Source: JBKPNX01 sp046732855 (GTDB lineage: Bacteria > Pseudomonadota > Alphaproteobacteria > Geminicoccales > Geminicoccaceae). From it: 64,000 nt of DNA. A program made the translations under genes and the position numbers. Of the stretch, positions 43,601 through 52,116 are shown piece by piece (the first letter of the stretch is position 1; each line of letters starts with the position of its first letter). The notes beneath the pieces are model-generated. The model saw nothing but the letters and a program-made list of their open reading frames with translations. It was not told where the DNA came from and did no database searches. Where the stretch lies: contig JBKPNX010000069.1 in the NCBI GenBank assembly GCA_046732855.1, positions 11,518-75,517 of the forward strand. The letters are read 5' to 3'.

Positions 43601-44791
43601 ATCCTGCGTCTCGCGACCGCGGTGCTGCGCGCCTGCATCGAACTCGAGGCCGCCCGCGAGCATTCACGCTTTGGCCTGTTCGCGGAGGCCGCGCCACCCC
43701 TGGTCGCAGGCGACGAGGAGGCGGCGGTCTATGCGTGGTTGCTCGGCGAGGAGGCCGACCGTCTCGCCGTCTCGGACCCACTGCCGAGCCCAGCCCGCGC
43801 CGAGGAGGAGTTGGCCCTTGTACCGCGGCCGGAGGGCACAGCACCGCTACCGTTCCAGCGGCTGCTGCGCCTCGCCGCCACCGCCTCAAAACGCGCCGCG
43901 CTTTCCGGTCGGAACGAGCTTTACCCGCGCGGCATGGTGGCCGAGCAGGCGCTCCGACTTTCCCTCGGCTCGCTCGCCGGCGCGCGCGTGCTGACGCCCG
44001 AGCAGATCCGCGAGCGCGTCCACAGCCGCTACCCCGAAGCCGAGCCACTGCCGGAGCGCCCGGCCCTGGATCGCGTGCTCGCGGACGCCGGGGCCGACCG
44101 CGACTGGTGCGATGGCGACGCCGGACCCGGCTACTACGCCCGCCACCTGGCGTTCGTGAGCACCGGCACACCCTCTCCGCACCGCTACGACACCACCGCC
44201 CCGGCCGTCGACGCGACGCCCGAGGTGCTCGACGCCCGCGCACTCGAGGAGAAGCTGCGGCACGCCGCCCGGACCGGTAGTTTCCTCGCGCTCACCGTCG
44301 AGCCCCGCCGCATGGCTCAGGCGGAGGCGGAGGTCCTGCGCCGGTTCCCGCGCGAACGCCTGAGTCTCGACCGCCTGTTGCTCGAGGCGATGCGCGCCCA
44401 GGCGGAGATCCTCAAGGTGCGCTGGCCGGTCGTGCTCGCGGCCGATGCCGAGGCGCGCGAGAGTCGCGACTTCCAAAACCTGCTCCGCCTCGTCGGCCGC
44501 GCCGCGCCCGTGGTCCAGCAGCGCATCCTGACGCTGCGCGGACCCGCCCTCCTGGTCCACCCGGGCCTGCTCGCGCGCTACGAGCTGATGAAGATGCTGG
44601 ACGACCTCCGCGACGCCTCCGGCACGAAAAGCGGCCCCCCCGGTCTCTGGCTCCTGATCCCGCAAGCCTCGGCGGGCCTTCCAACCATTGATGGACGGCC
44701 TGTGCCTGTTCTATCTACCGCCCACTGGGCGAGATTGACCGACGCCTGGATGACCAACGCCCACCGCGCCGGCTCCAAACCCGCCGCCTGA
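40646..44791 (+). CDS. pglW: PglW, BREX type 2 serine/threonine kinase with NERD domain
   Basis: Large regulatory kinase of the Pgl/BREX type 2 system, 1381 aa. An N-terminal NERD (nuclease-related) domain spans about residues 10-130, with EVD at 53-55 and EIK at 68-70 as the nuclease-like core. Kinase-like domain 1 (about 210-480) is degenerate: the catalytic HRD reads HRA (339-341). Kinase domain 2 (about 510-780) looks active, with GRGGSSD in the Gly loop, HRDIKPDN (His634-Asp636) and DFS (Asp659). A helix-hairpin-helix-like segment and a long helical C-terminus follow. In Streptomyces, PglW autophosphorylates. First gene of the operon; pglX follows 42 nt later. Confidence 0.93.
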   Translation: MAMKPPRWAAITQSVFEWEREALEFLREHLPEHEPWRAWANFEFIDDQGRVNEVDVLVLTPQGLILVEIKSRPGAVEGDAHSWTWNTDGRRTTVDNPLRLANRKAQRLAPLLRRQDAIAKSSVQAPWVEAAIFLSAVRPPLRLDASTLNRAFLRGRPGREDDDGIIGAITGALTAAFPRRQPIDASASRTIARAIGEAGIRPSLRERRIGDYELGQLLAEGDGWQDFEARHVSLGVQRRVRVYPYAAAASTDARARLGRMAARAFRILEGVDHPGILKVLDFKESERGPALIFEHDPKAMRLDLLLRERAGGMSAELRLDLLRQLAEALRYAHSKSLYHRALAPQSVLVRDLDAPRPRVQIMDWQAGSRSDPGAATPERTSGTRHLDDYVADPAKVYLAPESLQGAAAPAPHHDVFSLGAIAYYLFTGQPPAASPLELPEKLRVGDGLRLSDALDGAGHDLEELIRASTNPDVGGRIESVDEFLVYLADAEKEGRVDASETAADPSMAKSGDVLERGLVVVRRLGRGGSSDALVVRQGEGAEELVLKVAIDAAHGERIKGEAEVLRRLRWPNIVRYVDDFPIAGRHAILMEKAGEMSLARHLHSAEPPALDLMRRFGEELLQTLDYLEQEGVAHRDIKPDNIGVAEAGKNGRKRLVLFDFSLARTSPDNIQAGTRPYLDPFLGLRRPPRWDLHAERFAAAVTLYEMLTGTVPTWGDRVSDPALLDDEATIESERFEPNLRDGLTAFFDRAFRREPRERFDNAEQMLRAWRQVFEKIDRRPIPEDSLELVARRVEPRTPVTELGYGIEALDVLANMGVHTAQQLLAVERRRFRYLRNVSERVRREIRLKAKRLAQLRPDLVPGGVAAGTGRASIDRLAEQLVPLRPAGEEPIEDRVLAAFLGLDAVNGSSSWLSAGDVAKACSVARSVVAGTLERARERWHKSRDLNETRDDIAALLATSAGVMTLQELAMQLRAARGSVEEDETEILRLATAVLRACIELEAAREHSRFGLFAEAAPPLVAGDEEAAVYAWLLGEEADRLAVSDPLPSPARAEEELALVPRPEGTAPLPFQRLLRLAATASKRAALSGRNELYPRGMVAEQALRLSLGSLAGARVLTPEQIRERVHSRYPEAEPLPERPALDRVLADAGADRDWCDGDAGPGYYARHLAFVSTGTPSPHRYDTTAPAVDATPEVLDARALEEKLRHAARTGSFLALTVEPRRMAQAEAEVLRRFPRERLSLDRLLLEAMRAQAEILKVRWPVVLAADAEARESRDFQNLLRLVGRAAPVVQQRILTLRGPALLVHPGLLARYELMKMLDDLRDASGTKSGPPGLWLLIPQASAGLPTIDGRPVPVLSTAHWARLTDAWMTNAHRAGSKPAA

Positions 44792-44833
44792 GTTCACCAG
44801 GCTCGTGCCATCCAGTTCAGGGACTTTGTTTAG

Positions 44834-45109
44834 ATGGTTGACGCCGCGCTTTTGCTTCAGGACCTCAAGCGCCTGCTGCGCAACCTCGAAGCAGATCTGC
44901 GCGACGTCCATGCGGATTCGGATGCCAACCGGGCGCTTCAGGCCGAGTGGCAGGCGGCGCGCGATGCCGGCCGGACCGGCGAGACCCTGGCGGACTTTCG
45001 CAATGACGCGCTGACTCAGGCGGTGGCGCACTGGATTCTGGGCTGCGTGTTCCTCCGCTTCCTCGAGGACAACGCGCTGGTCGAGCGCCCCTGGCTGGCC
45101 GGGCCGTGA
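44834..45109 (+). pseudogene. pglX: pglX N-terminal fragment, ended by an in-frame TGA
   Basis: 91 codons with normal PglX N-terminal character (LLQDLKRLLRNLEADLRD, then FLRFLEDNALVERPWLAGP) and then TGA at 45107-45109. The same frame stays open straight on to 48475 and continues as expected for PglX (ERLHLARDRHDAYF). One base change, GGA to TGA at a Gly codon, explains it. If intact the protein would be 1213 aa, the usual size. The fragment alone lacks the methyltransferase motifs. Confidence 0.85.
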
Positions 45110-45223
45110 GAGCGCCTGCACCTCGCCCGCGACCGCCACGACGCCTACTTCCGGGCGCGCCCGCACGATTCGGACCTCGAGTACCTGCTCGCCTGCTTCG
45201 ATGAGGCGTCGACGCTGCCGGGC

Positions 45224-48200
45224 ATGGCCGGCCTGTTCGACCGGCGCCACAACCCGCTGTTCCGGCTGCCGCTCTCGGGCGATGGCGCCATGGCGCTGCT
45301 CGCCTTCTTCCAGAGAATGAACCCGGATACCGGCCGGCTCGTCCACGACTTCACCGACCAGGACTGGAGCACGCGGTTTCTCGGCGACCTCTACCAGGAC
45401 CTGTCCGAGGCGGCGCGCAAGCGCTACGCCCTCCTCCAGACGCCCGAGTTCGTCGAGGTGTTCATCCTGGAGCGGACGCTCGACCCCGCGATCCGCGAGT
45501 TCGGCTTCCGCGAGGTCAAGATGATCGATCCGGCCTGCGGCTCGGGCCACTTCCTGCTCGGCGGGTTCGCCCGCCTGCTCGCGGAGTGGCAGCGCCACGA
45601 ACCAGGCCGCAACCCGCGGGATCAGGCCCAGAAGGCGCTGGACGCCATCGCCGGCGTCGACCTCAACCCCTTCGCCACCGAGATCGCGCGCTTCCGGCTC
45701 CTGCTCGCGGCCCTTAGGGCCTCCGACATCGAGAGCCTCCGGAGCGCGCCGGACTTCAGGATCAACGTCGCGACCGGCGACAGCCTGCTGCACGGCCGGC
45801 ACTTCAAGAACCCGGACCTCGGCCACATGGTCGACGATGCGACCTGGGGCCGGGTGCTGAAGCACGTCTACCAGGTCGAGGACGCGGAGGCCCTTGCCCG
45901 CATCCTCGGCCGCCAATACCACACCGTGGTCGGCAACCCGCCCTACATCACGCCCAAGGACGCTGCCATGCGCAGCGCCTACCGCGAGCTCTATGTCTCG
46001 TGCCACAGAGAGTATGCGCTCACGGTCCCGTTTATCGAGCGCTTCTTCGACCTGGCGCTGGACGGGTGCACGGGGCCGATCGCGGGATATGTCGGCCTGA
46101 TCGTCGCCAACTCGTTCATGAAGCGCGAGTTCGGTAAGAAGCTGATCGAGGCGGTGATGCCGCGCCTCGACCTCACCCACGTGGTCGACATGTCTGGCCT
46201 TCCGCTTCCTGGCCACGGCACCCCGACGGTGATTCTAGCAGGTCGTAACCGTCCGCCAGTGTCTAGCAACATCCGCATCGTTATGGGCATCACAGGCGAG
46301 GAGCCGACGCCGGCCGACTTAGGCTCTGGCAAGGTTTGGGCCGCAATCTGTCGGCAGATTGACATAGTCGACAGCGAGAGCGAGTTCGTCAGCGTGACCG
46401 ACAGTCCGCGCGCCTCGTTTGCGCGGCATCCTTGGAGCATTGGAGGCGGCGCTGCTAGCGATACGAAAACGAGGATTGAAGATAGCAGACGCTTGCTTTT
46501 GGGAAGCGAAGCAACTTCGATCGGATTCTTCCAAATGACGCACGCAGATGAAGCGTTTTGTCACCCACGTGGTTTTTTGCGCAGGTGTGGTATCACGCAG
46601 TATAGTCGAGACCAAATTCGGGGCGAGAATGTAAGAGATTGGGGCTATGATGCCAGTGATTCCATTATTTTTCCCTACGATGCAAACCTTGATCTGTGGC
46701 GAGACGCTCCGCAGATTCCGCGCATATCCTGGTTCCATGGGTTACGATCTACGCTTTGGGGCCGTTCCACTTTTGGGGGAGGAACCTATAAGTCGGCGGG
46801 GAGAGCTTGGTACGATTACCATCAGTTTCCGAAAGACCGGGCGCGTACGCCGCTTTCGATTACCTTCGCATTCGTCGCGACGCACAACCACTTCGTGCTC
46901 GACCGCGGCGGTAAGGTGTTTAAGCAGTCGGCGCCGGTGATCAAACTGCCAGCCCAGGCGAGCGAGGACGACCATCTCGCGCTCCTCGGCCTGCTCAACA
47001 GCTCGACCGCCTGTTTCTGGATGAAGCAGACTCTCATGGATCGAGGGGGCGGCGGAGTCGGTGGCGGCTTAGCGGCAGAGCAGTGGGAACGATTCTACGA
47101 GCACGACAGCACAAAGCTCAAGAAGACGCCGCTTGCTCAACCACATCCGCTTGACCTTGCACGGCGCCTCGATGCTCTGGCGCAGAGATTCGCGCAGCAT
47201 CTGCCACATGCGGTCGCCACGCAGGAGGTGCCGACGCGACCCTTGCTCGAAGCCGCCCGGCGCGAGGCCGAGTCCGCGCGCGCCGAGATGATCGCGCTAC
47301 AGGAGGAGCTGGACTGGCGCTGCTACCGACTCTACGGCCTGCTCGACCAGGACCTCGAGCGCCCGGCCCCGCCGTCGTTGAAGCTCGGCGAGCGGGCGTT
47401 CGAAGTCGTCATGGCGCGTAAGATGGCGCGGGGCGAGCTGGAGACCGCGTGGTTCGAGCGCCACCGCTCGACGCCGATCACCGATCTGCCGGCGCACTGG
47501 CCGGACGACTACCGGTCGCTGGTCGAACGGCGGATCGAGCTGATCGAGAGCGACCGTTTCATCGGCCTCATCGAGCGGCCCGAGTATAAGCGCCGCTGGG
47601 CGCTCGAGCCCTGGCATAAGATGGAGCAGGAGGCGCTACAGCGCTGGCTGCTGGATCGCCTCGAGGACGAGCGCTACTGGCCCGGCGAGCCCGCCCTCAC
47701 GTCCACCAACCGCCTCGCCGACCTCGCCCGGCGCGATGCCGAGTTCATGCAGGTCGCGGAGGTCTACACCGGCCGTCCGGACTTTGAGATCGCCACGCTG
47801 GTGAGAGACTTGGTGCTCGGAGAGTCGGTGCCGTTTTTGCCGGTGCTGCGCTACAACGAGAGCGGTCTCAGGAAGCGGGCCGAGTGGGAACGGACCTGGC
47901 AGCTGCAGCGCCAGGAGGACGCGATCGACGCGCGCGCCCAGCTGCCCGAGGGCGATCCGGGCCGGCTGACGCCGAACCAGGCCAAGACGCTCAAGGCGAA
48001 AGAGGTCGGCGACATCACGGTGCCCCCCAAGTACAAGGGCGCCGACTTCCAGAAGACCGACTACTGGCGGCTCCGTGGCGGGCTGGACGTGCCGAAGGAA
48101 CGTTTCGTCAGCTACCCGTTCTGCGAGCGCGAGGCCGACGGCAGCCCGGTCGTGAGCTGGGCCGGCTACGACCATCTCCAGCAGGCGCAGGCGATCGCCC

Positions 48201-48475
48201 ACTACTACCTTGAGCGCAAGGAGCGCGAGGGCTGGTCGCACGAGCGCCTCCTGCCGCTGCTCGCGGGGCTGCGTGAGCTGCTGCCCTGGCTTCGCCAGTG
48301 GCATAATGAGTACGACCGCGCGATGGGCGCGCGCATGGGCGACTACTTCGCCGACTTTGTGCGCGACGAGGCGCGGGTCCTCGGCTTCAACGACGACGAG
48401 CTCGCCGCCTGGACGCCGCCGGCGAGGCCGGGCCGGCGGGGCCGCCACCCAGCAACCAGGGAGGCCGCCGAGTGA
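45224..48475 (+). CDS. pglX: PglX adenine-specific DNA methyltransferase, main body after the nonsense codon
   Basis: N6-adenine DNA methyltransferase of BREX type 2, which marks host DNA so that defence spares it. The frame after the TGA at 45107 stays open; the first ATG is at 45224, giving 1083 aa. Motif I (DPACGSG) and motif IV (NPPY) are intact, at composite residues 232 and 368, as are the target-recognition and helical C-terminal regions. About 130 N-terminal residues would be missing if translation restarted here, and no strong ribosome binding site precedes the ATG. The stop overlaps the pglY start (TGATG). It may be a broken gene, a reversible off state, a sequencing error or read-through; the first three leave the operon without full-length methyltransferase. 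Confidence 0.85.
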   Translation: MAGLFDRRHNPLFRLPLSGDGAMALLAFFQRMNPDTGRLVHDFTDQDWSTRFLGDLYQDLSEAARKRYALLQTPEFVEVFILERTLDPAIREFGFREVKMIDPACGSGHFLLGGFARLLAEWQRHEPGRNPRDQAQKALDAIAGVDLNPFATEIARFRLLLAALRASDIESLRSAPDFRINVATGDSLLHGRHFKNPDLGHMVDDATWGRVLKHVYQVEDAEALARILGRQYHTVVGNPPYITPKDAAMRSAYRELYVSCHREYALTVPFIERFFDLALDGCTGPIAGYVGLIVANSFMKREFGKKLIEAVMPRLDLTHVVDMSGLPLPGHGTPTVILAGRNRPPVSSNIRIVMGITGEEPTPADLGSGKVWAAICRQIDIVDSESEFVSVTDSPRASFARHPWSIGGGAASDTKTRIEDSRRLLLGSEATSIGFFQMTHADEAFCHPRGFLRRCGITQYSRDQIRGENVRDWGYDASDSIIFPYDANLDLWRDAPQIPRISWFHGLRSTLWGRSTFGGGTYKSAGRAWYDYHQFPKDRARTPLSITFAFVATHNHFVLDRGGKVFKQSAPVIKLPAQASEDDHLALLGLLNSSTACFWMKQTLMDRGGGGVGGGLAAEQWERFYEHDSTKLKKTPLAQPHPLDLARRLDALAQRFAQHLPHAVATQEVPTRPLLEAARREAESARAEMIALQEELDWRCYRLYGLLDQDLERPAPPSLKLGERAFEVVMARKMARGELETAWFERHRSTPITDLPAHWPDDYRSLVERRIELIESDRFIGLIERPEYKRRWALEPWHKMEQEALQRWLLDRLEDERYWPGEPALTSTNRLADLARRDAEFMQVAEVYTGRPDFEIATLVRDLVLGESVPFLPVLRYNESGLRKRAEWERTWQLQRQEDAIDARAQLPEGDPGRLTPNQAKTLKAKEVGDITVPPKYKGADFQKTDYWRLRGGLDVPKERFVSYPFCEREADGSPVVSWAGYDHLQQAQAIAHYYLERKEREGWSHERLLPLLAGLRELLPWLRQWHNEYDRAMGARMGDYFADFVRDEARVLGFNDDELAAWTPPARPGRRGRHPATREAAE

Positions 48476-51400
48476 TGAGCGAGCGCGCGCTGCTCAAGGA
48501 CCTGATCCGCATCCCGGAGAGGGTGCATCAAGGCGACTTCGTCCTCAAGCTCACCGAAGGCGTCGAGGCCGCCGATGCGACGGTGCGCGATTACGTCGTG
48601 ACGCCGCAGCTCCGGCGCTGCTTCGACGAGGCGCTCGCCTTCATCCAGGGCGCGATCGAGGGTCGCAGCAGCAAGGCGTGCTATCTGCACGGCAGCTTCG
48701 GCGCCGGCAAGAGCCATTTTATGGCAGTGCTCAATCTGCTGCTCGCCGGCAACGTCCGGGCACGCTCGATCCCGGAACTCGCCGACGTGGTGGCGCGCCA
48801 CAACACCTGGACCGAGGGCCGGCGCTTCCTCATGGTGCCCTATCACATGGTCGGCGCTCATGACATGGAGTCGGCCATCCTCGGCCAATACGCCGAGCAC
48901 GTGCGCCGAGTCCGACCTGATGCGCCGGTGCCCGGCTTCTACCTCGCCGAGTCGCTGTTCGACGACGCGCGCGGACTGCGGGCGCAGATGGGCGACGAGG
49001 CATTCTTCGGACGGCTCAACGAGGGGCGGGCGGAGGGCGGTGACGGCTGGGGTGCGCTGGAGAGCGGCTGGGACGCGGCCAGCTTCGAGTCCGCGATGCT
49101 GGAGCCGCCCAGGGGCGAGGAGCGGCAGCGGCTCGTGGGCGACCTGATCGAGCGCTTCTTCGCCTCCTACGGGCGCGTCGCCGCCGGGCAGCGCGAGGCT
49201 TTCGTCAGCCTCGACGAGGGGCTCTCGATCATGAGCGGGCACGCGCGGCGGCTCGGCTACGACGCGGTGGTCCTGTTCCTCGACGAGCTGATCCTCTGGC
49301 TCGCGACGCGGGCGGCCGACGTGAACTTCGTTGCGAGCGAGGGCCAGAAGTTGGTCAAGCTGGTCGAGGCACAGCTTTCCGACCGGCCGATCCCGCTGGT
49401 GAGCTTCGTCGCCCGCCAACGCGACCTTCGCGACCTCGTCGGCGACAACCTCGCGGGCGCGCTACAGCTCCAGTTTGCCGATGTGCTCAAGCACTGGGAG
49501 GCGCGCTTCCACCGCATCACGCTGGAGGACCGCAACCTGCCGGTGATCGCGCGGAAGCGGTTGCTGAACCCGGTCTCCGACACGGCCCGGCTGACCCTCG
49601 ACGCCGCATTCGAGGAATTCGCGGGCCGGCGCCAGGACGTGCTTGAGACGCTGCTCGGCTCGACCGGCGAGCGGGCGATGTTCCGCCAGGTCTACCCGTT
49701 CAGCCCGGCGCTGGTGCAGACGCTGATCGCCGTCTCGTCGCTCCTGCAGCGGGAGCGGACCGCGTTGAAGCTCATGCTGCAGCTCCTCGTTGAGCGGCGC
49801 GAGGAGCTGGAGCTCGGCATGGTCATCCCGGTTGGCGACCTCTGGGACGTGATCGCCGAGGGCGACGAGCCGTTCACAGAAGGCACGCGCCTGCAGTTCG
49901 AAAACGCGAAGAAACTCTGGACGCAGAAGCTCTTGCCGCTGCTTGAGCGCCACCACGGGGTCAGCTGGCAGGACCTGCAGGAGGGGACGGCCGACCCACA
50001 GGCGGCGCTCGGGCTGCGCAACGACGCGCGCCTACTCAAAACGCTGCTGCTCGCGGCCCTCGTGCCCGAAGTCGAGTCGCTCAAGGCGCTGACGCCGCCC
50101 CGCCTCGCCGCCCTCAACCACGGCAGCGTGAGCTCGCCGCTCGCCCGGCGCGAGGGCGGCACCGTGCTGACGAAGCTGCGGCAGTGGGCGGCGGAGGTTG
50201 GCGAGATCAAGATCACCGAGGACGCGAACCCGGTGGTCACGGTGCAGATCACCGGCGTCGACACCGAGCCGATCCTGGCCAATGCGCGCCAATACGACAA
50301 TGAGGGCAACCGTCGCCGCAAGATCCGCGAAATGCTGTTCCAGGAACTCGGCATCACGGAGGGGGACGGCTTCCTCAACGACTATACGTTCATCTGGCGC
50401 GGCACCCGGCGCCAAGTGGATGTGGTGCACGACAACATCTTCGAGCTCGCCGACGACCGCCTGCGCGGACGGGGCGGGACATGGACGGTGGTGCTCGGCG
50501 TGCCTTTCGACCCGCGGCACACGCCCGCCGATACACGCGCCCGCCTCGACAGTTTCGGGGAACGAGCGGAGACGGTCGCCTGGCTACCGTCGCACCTCAG
50601 CGACAAAGCCCAGCGGGAACTCGGGACCCTGGTCCTGCTCGACTATCTGCTGACGGGCGAGCGGTTCGACGACGCCGCCCGCCATCTCTCGGCCTCGGAC
50701 CGAACGCAGGCTCGGGCGCTGCTCAGGAACCAGCAGAGCCAACTCCAGCAGCGGCTGCGCAACTGCCTTGAAGTCGCCTACGGCATCGCGGATCAGCCGA
50801 AGGACGCCGTCGCAACGCCACTCGACCCGACCGACCACCTGCGCTCGCTCGACGGCACCTTCGAGCCGCAGGTGCCGGTTGGCGCCGGTCTCGGCGACGC
50901 CTTCCAGCGCCTGCTCGACCAGCTGTTCGCATACCGCTTCCCGGCGCACCCGCAGTTCGATCAGGAGATCCGGCCCATCCACCTCAGAAAGGTGCACGAG
51001 GTGTTGCAGGAGGCGATTGCCGACCCGGAGCATCGCATCTTCGTCGCCGACCGGGCGACGCGGCAGCTCGTGTCGACGATCGCAAACCCGCTCAACCTCG
51101 GCACCGTGGGTGCTACCCACTTCGTCCTCGGGCATTACTGGCCGAGCCACTTGGCTCGCCTCCACGGCCAGCACGGCGGAGCAATGACCGTCAAGCGCCT
51201 GCGGGAATGGACAGACGACCCGCGCCCCATGGGTCTCACGCGCGAGGTCCAGAACCTGATCATTTTCACCTACGCCGAGCAGGCCAACCGCAGCTTCTTT
51301 CATCACGGCGTGGCGGTTCGGCCGACCCTCGATCGGCTCGACGACGAGCTGGAGCTGCGCGAGCAGGCTTTGCCGCCGGCGGATGCTTGGGTTCGGGCGC

Positions 51401-52116
51401 GGGAGCGCGCGGCGGCGCTGTTCGGCTTGACCCCGCCCGAGGTGTTGAATGCTGCCAACGTCGACCGATTGGTGGCGGCCCTGCTGGCGCCGGCGCGGGC
51501 GGCGGCCGGCCCGCTCGCCCGCCTCGTGCGCACGCTCGAGGCGCAACTCGTCGCCTATCGCGGGGAAGCGCAGGATGCTGACCGACTTGTGACCGCGCGC
51601 TCCGCCATGGCGCTGCTCGCGGAGGCCGAGGCCGCAGGCGATGGGTCGAAGGTCGTGGAGGCGCTTGCCCGCGCCGCGGTTCGGAAATCCGAGGCGGCCA
51701 TGGCTCGGACGCTGGCCACGGCCGCCGAGCTTGAAGCATTTCTCGCCGGCTTCGACTGGCAGAGCCTTGAGGCGCTGCACCGGATTCAGGACCATCGCCG
51801 CGCCGCAGCCGATGCGATCCGGGGGCAACTCGCCGAGGCGCTGACCGTGGACGAGCACGTCACCGCCCTGAGGCCCGCCCTTGATCAGGCCCGCGCGAAG
51901 GCGCTCCGGCTGCTTGCGGAGGCGCCTCCGCCCGTGCCGCCGCCACCACCGCCACCCGGTGACGGCATCGAGGAGGTCGCCGCCGAGGCGCACAGCGATC
52001 TCCCGGCTACGGAAGCGCTTGCGGTGCTGGCTGAGCTCGAGCGAAGGCTCGAGGCCGAGCCCGATGGGCACCTCAGCATCCAGTGGCGCCTGACACGAAG
52101 GACCCGCGGGGAATGA
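48475..52116 (+). CDS. pglY: PglY/BrxC-type P-loop ATPase
   Basis: 1213-aa ATPase of BREX type 2 (DUF6079/BrxC-like). Walker A GSFGAGKSH is at residues 73-81 and Walker B is LFLDEL near residue 265. Long helical regions follow, and a Pro-rich run close to the C-terminus (residues about 1150-1160) probably acts as a flexible linker. Both GTG 48472 and ATG 48475 are possible starts; the ATG overlaps the pglX stop by one base, so translation is coupled. The 3' end overlaps pglZ by ATGA. It is required for Pgl defence in Streptomyces, though its exact step is not settled. Confidence 0.92.
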   Translation: MSERALLKDLIRIPERVHQGDFVLKLTEGVEAADATVRDYVVTPQLRRCFDEALAFIQGAIEGRSSKACYLHGSFGAGKSHFMAVLNLLLAGNVRARSIPELADVVARHNTWTEGRRFLMVPYHMVGAHDMESAILGQYAEHVRRVRPDAPVPGFYLAESLFDDARGLRAQMGDEAFFGRLNEGRAEGGDGWGALESGWDAASFESAMLEPPRGEERQRLVGDLIERFFASYGRVAAGQREAFVSLDEGLSIMSGHARRLGYDAVVLFLDELILWLATRAADVNFVASEGQKLVKLVEAQLSDRPIPLVSFVARQRDLRDLVGDNLAGALQLQFADVLKHWEARFHRITLEDRNLPVIARKRLLNPVSDTARLTLDAAFEEFAGRRQDVLETLLGSTGERAMFRQVYPFSPALVQTLIAVSSLLQRERTALKLMLQLLVERREELELGMVIPVGDLWDVIAEGDEPFTEGTRLQFENAKKLWTQKLLPLLERHHGVSWQDLQEGTADPQAALGLRNDARLLKTLLLAALVPEVESLKALTPPRLAALNHGSVSSPLARREGGTVLTKLRQWAAEVGEIKITEDANPVVTVQITGVDTEPILANARQYDNEGNRRRKIREMLFQELGITEGDGFLNDYTFIWRGTRRQVDVVHDNIFELADDRLRGRGGTWTVVLGVPFDPRHTPADTRARLDSFGERAETVAWLPSHLSDKAQRELGTLVLLDYLLTGERFDDAARHLSASDRTQARALLRNQQSQLQQRLRNCLEVAYGIADQPKDAVATPLDPTDHLRSLDGTFEPQVPVGAGLGDAFQRLLDQLFAYRFPAHPQFDQEIRPIHLRKVHEVLQEAIADPEHRIFVADRATRQLVSTIANPLNLGTVGATHFVLGHYWPSHLARLHGQHGGAMTVKRLREWTDDPRPMGLTREVQNLIIFTYAEQANRSFFHHGVAVRPTLDRLDDELELREQALPPADAWVRARERAAALFGLTPPEVLNAANVDRLVAALLAPARAAAGPLARLVRTLEAQLVAYRGEAQDADRLVTARSAMALLAEAEAAGDGSKVVEALARAAVRKSEAAMARTLATAAELEAFLAGFDWQSLEALHRIQDHRRAAADAIRGQLAEALTVDEHVTALRPALDQARAKALRLLAEAPPPVPPPPPPPGDGIEEVAAEAHSDLPATEALAVLAELERRLEAEPDGHLSIQWRLTRRTRGE

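Noticed and set aside
44834..48475. Reading the two pglX frames as two separate genes by design
   Set aside because: Both parts are in the same frame and match one continuous PglX; a single nonsense change is simpler, though conservation of the stop in relatives would reopen the question.
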